DNA of 64,000 nucleotides from Cellulosimicrobium sp. CUA-896 (GCF_001942335.1 NZ_MKKH01000004.1:1-64000); one strand, 5' to 3'. Counted from the first letter of the stretch, positions 8,879-18,434 are shown. Notes: generated by a model not told the origin, from the letters alone. A program made the numbers and translations.

Positions 8879-9605
8879 ACCGCCCCCGCGATCGACGTCC
8901 GCGACCTCACCGTCCACTACGGCGAGGTGCTCGCGCTCGACGGCACCACCCTCGCCCTCGGGCACGGGCACCGTGTGCGGGCTCGTGGGCATGAACGGCT
9001 CGGGCAAGTCCACGCTGTTCAAGGCGATCATGGGCATGGTGCGCCCCGACCGGGGCACCGTCCTGCTCGACGGCGCCCCGCCCGCCCGCGCCCGCCGCGC
9101 CCAGGCGGTGGGGTACGTGCCGCAGAGCGAGGACGTCGACTGGGCGTTCCCGCTCGCGGTGCGCGACGTCGTCATGACCGGCCGGTACGGGTTCCAGGGC
9201 TGGACCCGGCGCCCGCGCGCCGCCGACCGCGAGGCCGTGGCGCACGCCCTCGACCGCGTCGGCCTGTCCGACCTCGCCGACCGGCAGATCGGCGCGCTGT
9301 CCGGCGGCCAGCGCAAGCGCGCGTTCGTCGCGCGCGGGCTCGCCCAGGGCGCGACGACCCTCCTGCTCGACGAGCCGTTCGCCGGCGTCGACAAGCGCTC
9401 CGAGGCGACGATCACCGCCCTGCTGCGCGAGCTCGCGGCCGACGGCGCGTGCGTCCTCGTCTCCACCCACGACCTGCACGCGCTGCCGGCGCTCGCGGAC
9501 GAGGCGGTCCTCTTCCTGCGCCGGGTGCTCCTGCGCGCGACCCCCGCGGAGGTCCTGCGCCCGGAGAACCTCGCGCTGGCATTCGGTCTGGAGGCCGCGC
9601 CGTGA
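8876..9605 (+). CDS. Metal ABC transporter ATP-binding protein
   Basis: This ABC ATPase drives the metal importer. It has Walker A GMNGSGKST, a Q-loop in VPQSEDVDWAF, signature LSGGQRKRAF, Walker B TLLLDEPFAG and a switch His in VSTHDLHAL. The first ~28 codons from ATG 8876 (IDVRDLTVHYGEVLALDGTT) are in another frame. An extra G in the GGG at about 8960 explains the shift, since removing it joins LALGTGTVCGLVGMNGSG smoothly. The stop overlaps the permease GTG (GTGA at 9602), so translation is coupled. Confidence 0.85.
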
Positions 9606-10471
9606 CCGTCCTCGACCCCCTCCTCGAGCCGCTGTCGTTCGAGTTCATGCGCACCGCGCTCGCGGTCACGCTCATGGCGGGCGTGGTGTGCGGGGTGCTC
9701 TCGTGCTGGCTCGTGCTGGTCGGCTGGTCGCTCATGGGCGACGCCGTGTCGCACGCGGTCCTGCCGGGCGTCGTCCTCGCGTACGTCGTCGGCGCGCCCT
9801 TCGCGCTCGGTGCGCTGCTGTTCGGCCTGCTCGCGGTGACGCTCATCGGGGCGGTGCGCGACACGAGCCGGGTCAAGGAGGACGCGGCGATCGGCGTCGT
9901 GTTCACGACCCTGTTCGCACTGGGCCTCGTGCTCATCTCCGTGACGCCGAGCCAGACCGACCTCAACCACATCCTCTTCGGCAACCTGCTCGGCGTCTCC
10001 CGGGCCGATCTCGTGCAGGTGCTCGTGCTCGGCGCGGTCGCGCTCGCCGTCGTCGTGCTCAAGCGGCGCGACCTCACGCTGTTCGCCTTCGACCCCGTGC
10101 ACGCGCACGCGATCGGCCTGTCCCCGCGCCGGCTCGGCGCGCTCCTGCTGGGCCTGCTCGCCCTGACGGTCGTCGTGGCCCTCCAGGCGGTGGGCGTCGT
10201 GCTCGTCGTCGCGCTGCTCATCACGCCCGGCGCGACGGCGCACCTGCTCACCGACCGGTTCTCGCGCATGCTGTGGATCGCCCCGCTCGTCGCCGCCGGG
10301 AGCGGGGTGGTCGGCCTCTACGCCAGCTACTACCTCGACACCTCGTCGGGCGGCACCGTCGTGGTGACGCTGGGCCTCGCCTTCGCTCTCGCCTACCTCC
10401 TCAGCCCGCGGCACGGGCTGGTCGCCACGCGGTTCGCGAGCGCCCGCCGACGGCGCCTCACCCGGGTCTGA
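9602..10471 (+). CDS. Metal ABC transporter permease
   Basis: The 289-residue integral membrane protein belongs to the ABC-3 family (ZnuB/MntB/SitC). It shows eight or more hydrophobic segments and the family stretch LVGWSLMGDAVSHAVLPGVV near the N-terminus. The second half contains VVLVVALLITPGATAHLLTD, where the ATPase-coupling region lies. It overlaps the ATPase gene by four bases and ends the operon. With the binding protein and ATPase it forms a complete Mn/Fe-type importer. Confidence 0.88.
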   Translation: MTVLDPLLEPLSFEFMRTALAVTLMAGVVCGVLSCWLVLVGWSLMGDAVSHAVLPGVVLAYVVGAPFALGALLFGLLAVTLIGAVRDTSRVKEDAAIGVVFTTLFALGLVLISVTPSQTDLNHILFGNLLGVSRADLVQVLVLGAVALAVVVLKRRDLTLFAFDPVHAHAIGLSPRRLGALLLGLLALTVVVALQAVGVVLVVALLITPGATAHLLTDRFSRMLWIAPLVAAGSGVVGLYASYYLDTSSGGTVVVTLGLAFALAYLLSPRHGLVATRFASARRRRLTRV

Positions 10472-10639
10472 CCGCACGTGTGCGCGAGATCTCCACGTCT
10501 TCACCCGTGATTGTCGGGTTCTTCCCAGGTTCGACGGTCACACTGGTGGACATGTCAGCGTGGACGTGCCAGCAGCAGGCGACCCCCTTCCGGACCAGGC
10601 GTCCGCACGGGTGGCGGCGGCGAGCCTCCTCGCCCTCGC

Positions 10640-11059
10640 ATGATGCTCCCGTTCGCGGCGCGGTCCACCGCCTCCGAGGTCGAGGTCGAACAGCTCATCG
10701 CCCAGGCGCAGGTCCAGACCCGCACCATCGACGACGACCTCGAGCGCGTGACCCTGCACCTCGCCGCCCTGGCCCCCGCGCTGCGCGGAAGCGTCGTCGA
10801 CGCCGTGGGCTCCGTGGAGGCGGCGACGTCGGAGGCCCGGGCCGCGCTCGCCCGCGCGGCCGACGCCGACGCCGCCGCGGACGGCACGGCGGCCACCGCC
10901 CTCGGCGACGCCCAGGTCGCGCTCGACGCCGCCTCGGCCCAGCTCCGGTACGTCACGGACCTCGCGCACCAGCACGACGCCGACGTCGCCGGCGCCCTCG
11001 AGCGGCTCCAGGCGCACATCGACGAGCTGCGGGGCGAGACGAGCCGCGCCGGGTCCTGA
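10640..11059 (+). CDS. Coiled-coil protein paralogous to the 2.2-kb lipoprotein
   Basis: About 139 residues of Ala-rich heptad sequence, ending LERLQAHIDELRGETSRAGS. This parallels LEDLRAQVDELSAEIDSSGS at the end of the lipoprotein at 2151-2666. The start is uncertain: ATG 10640 has no clear Shine-Dalgarno, and an upstream frame (about 10553-10640) reads RVAAASLLALA, which looks like a lipoprotein signal cut by a TGA. A small indel may therefore have detached the true N-terminus, which would be near ATG or GTG 10552-10560. Function is unknown. Confidence 0.6.
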   Translation: MMLPFAARSTASEVEVEQLIAQAQVQTRTIDDDLERVTLHLAALAPALRGSVVDAVGSVEAATSEARAALARAADADAAADGTAATALGDAQVALDAASAQLRYVTDLAHQHDADVAGALERLQAHIDELRGETSRAGS

Positions 11060-11201
11060 CGCGGGCGCGAGCGACGGTGGGGAGTTTTCCCCCTGTTCAG
11101 GCCGACGTCCGTGCACCACAATGAGGGCCGCACCGCGCGGGACCGCCCGCGCACCGTCCGGACTCGACGCACGCGTCGGCCCCACAGAAAGCAGAGCACC
11201 C

Positions 11202-11506
11202 ATGACCCAGCAGTACCCCTCCGCCCCGCAGGCTCCCTCGGCGCACTACGGCGGCGCCCCGGTCGAGGACCCGGGCAAGACGCTCGGCATCGTCGGCCTC
11301 GTCCTCGCGTTCGTGTTCTCCATCGCCGGCATCGTCGTCAGCGCGATCGCCCGCAAGCAGAGCCGCGAGGCGGGCTTCGACAACACGATCGCCAAGTGGG
11401 GCCTGATCCTCAGCATCGTCTTCACCGTGCTGGGCGTGATCCTCGGCATCATCTACGTCTCGCGATCGGCGCGCTCATCGCGAGCGGCGAGGTCGCGACG
11501 TACTGA
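11202..11506 (+). CDS. Small DUF4190-type membrane protein
   Basis: This protein of about 100 residues has a Pro/Gln-rich N-terminus and two transmembrane segments (LGIVGLVLAFVFSIAGIVVS and GLILSIVFTVLGVILGIIYV), separated by a basic loop with IARKQSREAGF. That layout is typical of DUF4190. The last codons IGALIASGEVATY lie one frame over from the main ORF, so a missing base near 11458 is likely. Function is unknown. Confidence 0.7.
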
Positions 11507-11684
11507 CGACCCCGTCCCCGACCGAGGCCGTCGCCCCTGCCCGTGGCGGCGGCCTTCGTCGTCGCGCGGCGCGGCCCGCACGACCTGGTGGCGGAAGGAT
11601 CCGGCACCCGGCACGGTTGAGCCCGACGCCGCGCCCGTCCGAGGCGGGCGGGTCCACGCGAGCGCACGAGGACGAGGAGAGACG

Positions 11685-12770
11685 ATGACGGAGCCGACGA
11701 CCACACCCCCGACGGGTCCGGCCGGCGCGCCGGACCCCGCGAGCCTCGAGCTGGGGCTCGACACGTTCGGCGACGTCACCGCCGGGCCGGACGGCACCCC
11801 CGTCGCCGCGGCGCGGACGGTCCGCGACGTCGTCGAGGAGGCCGTGCTCGCCGACCAGGTCGGGGTCGACTTCTTCGGCGTCGGCGAGCACCACCGCGAG
11901 GACTTCGCCGTCAGCGCGCCCGAGGTCGTGCTCGCGGGCGTCGCGACGCGCACGTCGCGCATCCGGCTGGGGTCGGCGGTGACCGTGCTCAGCTCGGACG
12001 ACCCCGTGCGGGTGTTCGAGCGCTTCTCGACCGTCGACGCGCTGTCCGAGGGGCGCGCCGAGGTCATCCTCGGGCGCGGGTCGTTCATCGAGTCGTTCCC
12101 GCTGTTCGGCTACGACCTCGCCGACTACGAGGTGCTGTTCGAGGAGAAGCTCGACCTGTTCGTGCGCCTGCTCGACGAGGGCCCCGTGACGTGGTCGGGT
12201 ACGACGCGCGCCGGGCTGGCCGGCCAGGAGGTGTACCCGAAGACCGAAGGCGGGCGGCTGCGCACGTGGGTGGGGGTCGGCGGGTCGCCGGAGTCGGTCG
12301 TGCGCACCGCGCGGCACGGGCTGGGCCTCATGCTCGCGATCATCGGCGGCGAGCCCGAGCGCTTCCGCCCCTACGTCGACCTGTACCACCGGGCCGTCGC
12401 CGAGCTCGGCACGCCGACCCTCCCGGTCGGCGTGCACTCCCCCGGCCACGTCGCGGAGACCGACGAGCAGGCGCAGGAGGAGGTCTACGAGCACTTCGCG
12501 GCCATGAACAACCGCATCGGCCGCGAGCGCGGCTGGCCGGCGTACCACCGCGGCCGGTTCGCGCACGACATCCGGGACGGGTCGCTGTACGTGGGCTCCC
12601 CCGAGACGGTCGCGCGCAAGATCGCGTCGACGGTGCGCACGCTCGGGCTCGGCCGGTTCGACCTCAAGTACTCCAGCGGAACGCTCCCGCACGCGACGAT
12701 GATGCGCAGCATCGAGCTCTACGGGACGCAGGTGGCGCCGCGCGTGCGCGAGCTGCTCGCCGAGGGCTGA
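11685..12770 (+). CDS. LLM-class (luciferase-like) flavin-dependent oxidoreductase
   Basis: This 361-residue protein belongs to the bacterial luciferase-like monooxygenase superfamily (TIM barrel using FMN or F420). Conserved pieces include FFGVGEHHREDFAVSAPE near residue 65, RIRLGSAVTVLSSDDPVRVF, GRAEVILGRGSFIESFPLFG and the late substrate-loop region DLKYSSGTLPHATMMRSIEL. ATG 11685 follows GAGGAGA, a good ribosome site. It is a single gene converging on the epimerase, with a long hairpin between. Substrate is unknown. Confidence 0.85.
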   Translation: MTEPTTTPPTGPAGAPDPASLELGLDTFGDVTAGPDGTPVAAARTVRDVVEEAVLADQVGVDFFGVGEHHREDFAVSAPEVVLAGVATRTSRIRLGSAVTVLSSDDPVRVFERFSTVDALSEGRAEVILGRGSFIESFPLFGYDLADYEVLFEEKLDLFVRLLDEGPVTWSGTTRAGLAGQEVYPKTEGGRLRTWVGVGGSPESVVRTARHGLGLMLAIIGGEPERFRPYVDLYHRAVAELGTPTLPVGVHSPGHVAETDEQAQEEVYEHFAAMNNRIGRERGWPAYHRGRFAHDIRDGSLYVGSPETVARKIASTVRTLGLGRFDLKYSSGTLPHATMMRSIELYGTQVAPRVRELLAEG

Positions 12771-12820
12771 CGGGCCCGACCTCGGGACGTGCCACCGCCG
12801 AGCACCGGCCGGCCCGCTGC

Positions 12821-12875
12821 CGAGCACGAGGTTGGTGTCGCCATCGCGCGAAAGGCGACACCAACCTCGTTCTCG
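12821..12875. terminator. Long palindrome between convergent genes
   Basis: Arms of 22 bp with one mismatch (ending ACGAGGTTGGTGTCGCC) flank an 11-nt loop. It is between the end of the luciferase-like gene and the end of the epimerase gene, so a bidirectional terminator fits. The arm resembles the perfect palindrome at 53636-53680 (ACGACGTTGGTGCCG). Confidence 0.65.
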
Positions 12876-12894
12876 AGGGCGAGAAAGGGCGTGC

Positions 12895-14013
12895 TCAGGC
12901 GGTGAAGCCGACGCGCGAGCCGCCCGCGTCACCGACCGGCGGGGCGGCGCCGTCCGGGTCGACGCCCGCGGCGCGCAGCGCCCGCTCCTCGAGGTCGCGC
13001 GGCAGCCCGACGCCGGGCCGGTCCTCGCGCCGCGGCGGCGTCTCGCCGTGCTCGTCGAGCTCCTGCAGCCAGGCCCACGTGTCGTGGACCGTCTCGCGCA
13101 CGTCGCGCGTGCGCAGCCCGAGGCCGAACGCCAGCGACGTGTCGGAGCCGTGCAGGGCGTCGTGCAGCTCGCCCGGCGGGATCCACACCGGGAGCTGCGT
13201 CCACGGCGCGATTCCCGCCTCCAGGACCGTCTCCGGACCGACCCAGACGAGCTCGGCGGGCGGGTTCCCCGCCGCCGCGGCGGCGTCGGCGGTGACCGCG
13301 ACGCACGCGGAGAGGAGCTCGCGCATCGTGGCGTGCCCGGGCGCGGAGACGACGTCGACCGGCCCCGACGCCCCGGTGATCGCGGCGTCGAGCGCGAACG
13401 CGGCGAGGTCGCGCGCGTCGACGAGCTGCAGCGGGAGCTCCGCCGGACCCGGCGCCAGCACGGGGCCGCCCTGGGCCACGCGCCGCAGCCACCAGGGGAG
13501 GCGCCCGACGTTCTCGCGCGGGCCGAGGATCAGTCCCGCCCGCAGCAGCAGCGCGCGGTCGCCGAGGGCCTCGACCGCGGCGATCTCCGCGCCCCGCTTG
13601 GCGCGCGCGTAGTCGTCGTACGCCTCCTCGTCCGGGTCGCCGTCCACGAGCGGCGCCGACTCGTCGGCACCGCGCGGCGGCCACGGCCGGTAGACCGACC
13701 GGGAGGAGACGTACACGTACCGGCTGTCCCCGGGGACGCGGCCCGCGAGGAGGCGCGCGGCGTCGCGCACCGCGGCGGGCCCCCACGACCACGTGTCGAC
13801 GACGACGTCCCACTTCTGCGCGACGTCGTCCGAGCGCAGGGCGTCCAGGCCGTCGGCCCGGGTGCGGTCCCCGACGAGCGAGGTGACGCCGTCGGGCGCG
13901 GGCCGGGTGCCGCGGTTGAGCACCGTGACGTCCCACCCGCGGGCGAGCGCGTCGTCCACGACCGCGCGGCCCAGGAAGTCGGAGCCGCCGAGCACCAGGA
14001 GTCGAGTCGTCAT
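12895..14013 (-). CDS. NAD-dependent epimerase/dehydratase family protein
   Basis: The 372-residue protein is an atypical or extended short-chain dehydrogenase. It has a nucleotide-binding loop GGSDFLG (residues 9-15), SSRSVYRPW, the catalytic Tyr-x3-Lys as YARAKRGAE, and a C-terminal substrate domain. Reductases annotated in this group act on nucleotide sugars or other carbonyls, and neighbours give no further hint. It starts at ATG 14013 and ends facing the palindrome at 12821. Confidence 0.8.
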   Translation of the reverse strand: MTTRLLVLGGSDFLGRAVVDDALARGWDVTVLNRGTRPAPDGVTSLVGDRTRADGLDALRSDDVAQKWDVVVDTWSWGPAAVRDAARLLAGRVPGDSRYVYVSSRSVYRPWPPRGADESAPLVDGDPDEEAYDDYARAKRGAEIAAVEALGDRALLLRAGLILGPRENVGRLPWWLRRVAQGGPVLAPGPAELPLQLVDARDLAAFALDAAITGASGPVDVVSAPGHATMRELLSACVAVTADAAAAAGNPPAELVWVGPETVLEAGIAPWTQLPVWIPPGELHDALHGSDTSLAFGLGLRTRDVRETVHDTWAWLQELDEHGETPPRREDRPGVGLPRDLEERALRAAGVDPDGAAPPVGDAGGSRVGFTA

Positions 14014-14155
14014 GCTCCTCAGGGTCGCGCGCTCCGGGCCCGCCCGCAGCCCGTTACGCCTCGGGCAGAGCAGATCCGTCGCCGAGCCCGGGGTTCCGAC
14101 CCGATCACCGCCACCATCGATGCGCGGACCCGGGTTCGAGCGGGGTCAGGACCGT

Positions 14156-15003
14156 TCAGTCGGGGTCGGTCGGGTCGAGCGGCAGGTGGTGGTCGAGGTT
14201 CACGACGCCGCGGCGCCAGTACCCGGAGACTCGCGAGCTGGTCAGGGCGTGCGCCCACCGTACGGCGCAGGTGCCGGCGGACCGGCACGAGGTCGCCGGC
14301 CTCCCCTGCCGCGACGACGAGCTCGTCGTCGGCCGGGCCGCCGAGCGCGCGGACGGCCTCGGCGAGCTGGCCCGGCCCGTCGGTGCGGTAGAGGATCTCG
14401 ACGTCCGCGTGCCCGAGCTCGTCCTCGACGAACGCCTCGTCGACGTCGTCGCCGATCTCGACGACCGCGGTGACCGGGACGTCGGCGCCGACGGCCTCGA
14501 CCCAGCGCGCCGCCGCGGGCAGGCCCGTCTCGTCGACGGCGAGCGTCAGCCGGCCGACGCCTCCCGGGCGCCGACGCTGCCGCGCGGCCCGGCGAGCACG
14601 AGCTCGTCGCCCTCCTGCGCGCGCGCCGCCCAGGCTGACGCCGGGCCCTCGTCGCCGTGCAGGACCCAGTCGACGTCGACCTCCGCGACGCCGTCGACCG
14701 TGCGCGCGGCGCGCACCGTGTAGTCGCGCGAGATGGACACGACGCCCGTGGGCCGCTGCAGGCCACCGTCCGGCGTGATCGTCGCGCGTGCAGGACGCCG
14801 GTCGCCGGGTCGGGGAAGAAGACCTTGACGTGGTCCTCGGGACCCGGGACCCGTAGCGCCGCGAGCGACGACGCGGCGGCCGGGTCCGCGCCGTCGACGT
14901 CGCGGAACGTGATCCGGCGGAGCGAGCCCGAGGTCTCCCGGACGGCGTGGACGCGCACACGGCGCGGGACGAGGTCGAAGCGGGTGGTCTCACGGCGCAG
15001 CAT
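14156..15003 (-). CDS. Siderophore-interacting protein (FAD-dependent ferric reductase), frameshifted
   Basis: The SIP/ViuB family reduces ferric siderophores in the cytoplasm to release iron. Seen are the N-terminal [13 protein letters not shown] and [10 protein letters not shown], the FAD motif [10 protein letters not shown], the conserved [11 protein letters not shown], the NAD(P)H-domain stretch [14 protein letters not shown], and the family C-terminus SGYWRRG. These occur in order in three frames, with shifts near 14785, 14560 and 14255. With one-base corrections they give a protein of about 280 residues ending at the TGA at 14156-14158. The start (ATG 15003) overlaps the end of the MFS gene by 14 bp, so the two form an operon. 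Confidence 0.82.
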
Positions 15004-16210
15004 GCGGCGATGCTGCCACGTGCAGACGGCGCCGATCGAGCCCGAGCGTCCACGCCGCGCCCGCGAGCACGACGGCGCCCGTCGCGGCGAAGGCCCACGG
15101 GATCCCGAGGCGCTCGGCGACGAGGCCGAGCACGAGCGGCCCGGCGAGGCCGAGGTCGATGCACGCCGACGCGGTGCCCGCCGCCGCGCCGCGCTCGGCG
15201 GCCGGCACGCCGGCGAAGATCGCGGCGAAGAACGCGGGTGTGCTCAGCGCGACGCCGACGGCGAGGACCGCCGTCCCGACGACGAGCCCGGCCGGGGAGC
15301 GCCAGGCCGCGCACAGCGCGACGCCCACCGCGACGACGACGAGCGCGCCCGCGCCGAGGAGCAGGGGCCGGTGGCGGTCGACGACGCGCGCGAGCGCGAG
15401 CCGGCACACGACGACCACGGCCCCGTAGACGGCGACGACGAGGCTCGTGGGCGACACCCCGACGTCGGCCGCGTGCAGCGGCGCGAAGGCGAGGAACCCG
15501 CCGATGACGACGACCGACGCGAGGAAGCCGACGGACGGCGGGACCGCGGCGCGGTGCACGAGGGGACCCGGGTCCGCGCCGCGCTCGCCCGGCACGAGCG
15601 TCTCGGGCAGGCCGGCGCTCAGCACGGCGGCGAGCGCGCAGCACACCGCCGCCCCGTACCACGCGGTCCTGAGCCCACCGGCGGCGACGAGCGCCTCGCC
15701 GAGCGGCGGGCCGAGCGCGAGTCCCAGGTAGAGCCCGAGCGAGTTGTAGCTGAGGGCCTCGCCCCGACGGCTCTCGGGCGCGAGGTCGACCAGCACGGCG
15801 AAGGAGGCGACGAAGAACGCGGCCTCCGCGCCGCCGGCCGCGAGGCGGAGCAGCACGATCGGGACGATCTCCGACGTGTGCGCCAGGAGCAGCACGATCG
15901 GCACGCCGGCGAGCGCCCCTCCGACGAGCAGGGGCCGCCGGCCGCGGGTGTCGCCGACCCGTCCCGCGAGGGGCCGCAGCAGGAGGGCCGTCACGGCGAA
16001 CGCGCCGAAGGCCAGGCCCGCCGCCGCCGCGCTGCCGCCCGCGGGTCCGGTCACCTGCAGCGGCAGCACCTGGATGGTGACGCCGGCGGCGACGAACCAG
16101 GCGAGGTCGGCGGCGGCGAGGCGCACGAAGGGTCCGGTGAGGAGCCGCTCGCGCGGTGCGGTGGCGGAGGCCGCCGCGGGCCGTGCGGCCGGGGCGTGAC
16201 GGGTGCTCAT
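14990..16210 (-). CDS. MFS transporter, probable siderophore-linked exporter
   Basis: This 406-residue protein has twelve predicted transmembrane segments and the MFS loop 2-3 signature RPLAGRVGDTRGRRPLLVGG. ATG 16210 is preferred over an upstream in-frame start at 16246. It is translationally coupled to the siderophore-interacting protein downstream. The pairing suggests export or recycling of a siderophore, but it carries no substrate-specific motif. No siderophore biosynthesis gene lies in the window. Confidence 0.8.
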   Translation of the reverse strand: MSTRHAPAARPAAASATAPRERLLTGPFVRLAAADLAWFVAAGVTIQVLPLQVTGPAGGSAAAAGLAFGAFAVTALLLRPLAGRVGDTRGRRPLLVGGALAGVPIVLLLAHTSEIVPIVLLRLAAGGAEAAFFVASFAVLVDLAPESRRGEALSYNSLGLYLGLALGPPLGEALVAAGGLRTAWYGAAVCCALAAVLSAGLPETLVPGERGADPGPLVHRAAVPPSVGFLASVVVIGGFLAFAPLHAADVGVSPTSLVVAVYGAVVVVCRLALARVVDRHRPLLLGAGALVVVAVGVALCAAWRSPAGLVVGTAVLAVGVALSTPAFFAAIFAGVPAAERGAAAGTASACIDLGLAGPLVLGLVAERLGIPWAFAATGAVVLAGAAWTLGLDRRRLHVAASPHAAP

Positions 16211-16254
16211 GCCGTCGAGCGTGCGCCGGTGCCGCCCGGCGGGCATGGGTAGAC

Positions 16255-17823
16255 CTACGCATCCTCCGGTGCGGCAGGGCGGTCGGGCGCCTCCACGAGA
16301 CCGTGCCGCAGCGCGAACATCGCCGCGCCGGCCCGCGTCGAGACACCGGTGTGCGCGTAGACGTCCTGGACGTGGTGCTCGGCGGTCCGTCGGGAGATGA
16401 CGAGCTCGCGCGCGATCTGCGCGTTGGACAGGCCGCGCGCGACGAGGCGGAGCACCTCGACCTGGCGGGGCGTGAGCCCCGAGGGCCGCACGTGAGGCGC
16501 GGACCGCGGGCCCGGCCGGTCAGGTCTCGTCCCGGCGAGGACCGCGTCGACCGCGTCGGCGTCGAGACGGCCCGCGACGGACTCGGCGCGCAACCAGGAC
16601 GCGGCGGGCTCCGGTGCCGCTGGCGCGAGCCCGGGCCGCCCCTCGACCCGCGCCCGGTACGCGTCGGCGGCGGCGAGGACGCGCGAGGCGAGCGACAGGT
16701 GCGGCCCGGTGAGGCCTCGGTGGTAGCCGCTGCCGTCGAGCCGCTCGTGGTGCTCGCCGACGAGGCGTGCGACCCCGGCCAGCTCGGGCACCCGACCGAC
16801 GATCCGCTCGCCGTGGTACGCGTGCAGGCGCGCCTGCTCCCGCCCGGTCGCGCTCGGCGCCGTGGTCCGCGCCCAGACCGCGCTCGGCACGCCGACCTTC
16901 CCGAGCTCGTGCAGGTGGCCTGCCAGTGCGAGGTCCGCGACGTCGTCGCCGGCGAGCCCGAGCGTCAGCGCGGCACGCCGGGCCAGGGCGGCGACGGCCT
17001 CGGCGTGACCGAGCGTGCCGGGCGCCTTGAGGTCGACGAGACGCCCGAACGTCCGCGCCACGTCGACCGCGGTGTCGTCCGGGACGCGCCGGACGGGATC
17101 GGGCTCGGCGTCGAGCACCGCGCGGTACGCGTCGATCTCGTCGAGACCCTCGAACGTCGACGGCGCGCCGGCCAGGAACGCGGCGACGAGCGCCGGGTCG
17201 AGCGCCGTGCCCGAGCGGCGGCGCAGCTCGTCCGGCACGGCCGGGAGCCCGGCGTCGAGCGCGGTCGCCACGGCGACCGAGGCGACGTGGACGATCCGCG
17301 TGGCGAGGGGGATCTCGTCGCCGTGCACGGGCGGCACGCCCGAGCCGTCCCAGGCCGTGACGACGTGACCGAGCGCCTGCTGAACACCCTCGGGCAGGCC
17401 GAGGTCGCGGGACGCCGCACGCGCCACCTCGCACGTCGCGGTCGGCGCCGGCGCGAGGGTCCGGGCCGTCGCGAGGGTCCGCGCGAGCACGCGCGCCCGC
17501 GAGCGGCCGGTCGCGGCGGCCAGCCCGGGGACCCACTCGCGCAGCACGTCGCGCGCGCTCGAGAAGTCGGTGCGCAACGCGGACCGTGTCGCGGCGACGT
17601 CGTCGCCCCACAGCAGACCGGTCTCGTAGGCGAAGGCGGTGCAGCCGACGTGCTGGAGGAGGCCCGCGTAGAGGACGTCGGCGACCTCGTCCGGCGCGCA
17701 GCCCAGCCCCCGGGCGAACCGCGTCGCGACGACGCACCGGGTCAGCGCCTCGTCCAGCACCGCCCCGGTGCCGAGGTCGGTCACGGCCGACAGCCCGCCG
17801 AGAAGCCCCAGCAGCCGGAACAC
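16255..17823 (-). CDS. HD-domain protein with C-terminal LuxR DNA-binding domain
   Basis: The 522-residue protein has two HD-GYP-like segments and a LuxR helix-turn-helix at the C-terminus (LTPRQVEVLRLVARGLSN, then RRTAEHHVQDVYAHTGVSTR). The second HD segment has GHLHELGKVGV, where the usual His-Asp pair is His-Glu, and HHERLDGSGYHRG in place of the GYP loop. The first segment has lost the pair (LLQHVGCTAF). Phosphodiesterase activity is therefore doubtful, and a sensory or ligand-binding role is more likely. GTG 17823 opens the frame, but the GGAGG is almost adjacent, so the start is uncertain. Targets are unknown. Confidence 0.75.
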   Translation of the reverse strand: MFRLLGLLGGLSAVTDLGTGAVLDEALTRCVVATRFARGLGCAPDEVADVLYAGLLQHVGCTAFAYETGLLWGDDVAATRSALRTDFSSARDVLREWVPGLAAATGRSRARVLARTLATARTLAPAPTATCEVARAASRDLGLPEGVQQALGHVVTAWDGSGVPPVHGDEIPLATRIVHVASVAVATALDAGLPAVPDELRRRSGTALDPALVAAFLAGAPSTFEGLDEIDAYRAVLDAEPDPVRRVPDDTAVDVARTFGRLVDLKAPGTLGHAEAVAALARRAALTLGLAGDDVADLALAGHLHELGKVGVPSAVWARTTAPSATGREQARLHAYHGERIVGRVPELAGVARLVGEHHERLDGSGYHRGLTGPHLSLASRVLAAADAYRARVEGRPGLAPAAPEPAASWLRAESVAGRLDADAVDAVLAGTRPDRPGPRSAPHVRPSGLTPRQVEVLRLVARGLSNAQIARELVISRRTAEHHVQDVYAHTGVSTRAGAAMFALRHGLVEAPDRPAAPEDA

Positions 17824-17870
17824 CCCTCCACCATGGCACCTCCGTCACGGGTCGGCCCTACCGTGGGTCC

Positions 17871-18434
17871 ATGACGACCGAGGTGCGCTCCGCCGTCGGA
17901 CGCTTCGCCGACTTCGCGACCGTCGTGGGCCCGAAGAGCCCGGGCGTGCAGGGCTGCTGGTGCATGTCGTACCGCGACAGCCGCGTCGCGAACGAGGACC
18001 GCCCGGCGTACATGGCCGGTCTGTGCGAGTCGGACCCCGGCCCGGGCGTGCTGGCCTACGTCGACGGCGAGGTCGCGGGCTGGTGCTCCGTCGCGCCGCG
18101 CAGCACGTACCGGCGGCTCATGCGGTCCCGGACCATCCCGTTCGTCGACGAGCTCGAGGCCTGGAGCGCGGTGTGCTTCGTGGTGCGCGCCGGGTACCGC
18201 GGCCGGGGCCTCATGCACGACCTGCTCGCGGGCGCCGTCGAGCACGCGGCCGCCCACGGCGCGCCCGCGGTCGAGGGCTACCCCGTGGACAGCCGCGGCG
18301 AGCGGGTCGACGTCATCTCCGGCTACGTCGGCACCGTCCCGCTGTTCGAGGAGGCCGGGTTCGTCCGCGCCGCCCCGACGACGGGCGTGAGCGGTGGCGT
18401 GGCCCGCGTCGTCATGCGGACGGTCCTGCGCTGA
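17871..18434 (+). CDS. GNAT-family N-acetyltransferase
   Basis: A 187-residue protein with the GNAT acetyl-CoA motif: CFVVRAGYRGRGLMHDLLAG contains the R-G-x-G-L pyrophosphate loop, followed by the B-motif region VPLFEEAGFVRA. The N-terminal PKSPGVQGCWCMSYRD is typical of a subgroup often annotated as GNAT without known substrate. It is divergent from the HD/LuxR gene, with 47 bp between the two starts. Confidence 0.8.
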   Translation: MTTEVRSAVGRFADFATVVGPKSPGVQGCWCMSYRDSRVANEDRPAYMAGLCESDPGPGVLAYVDGEVAGWCSVAPRSTYRRLMRSRTIPFVDELEAWSAVCFVVRAGYRGRGLMHDLLAGAVEHAAAHGAPAVEGYPVDSRGERVDVISGYVGTVPLFEEAGFVRAAPTTGVSGGVARVVMRTVLR

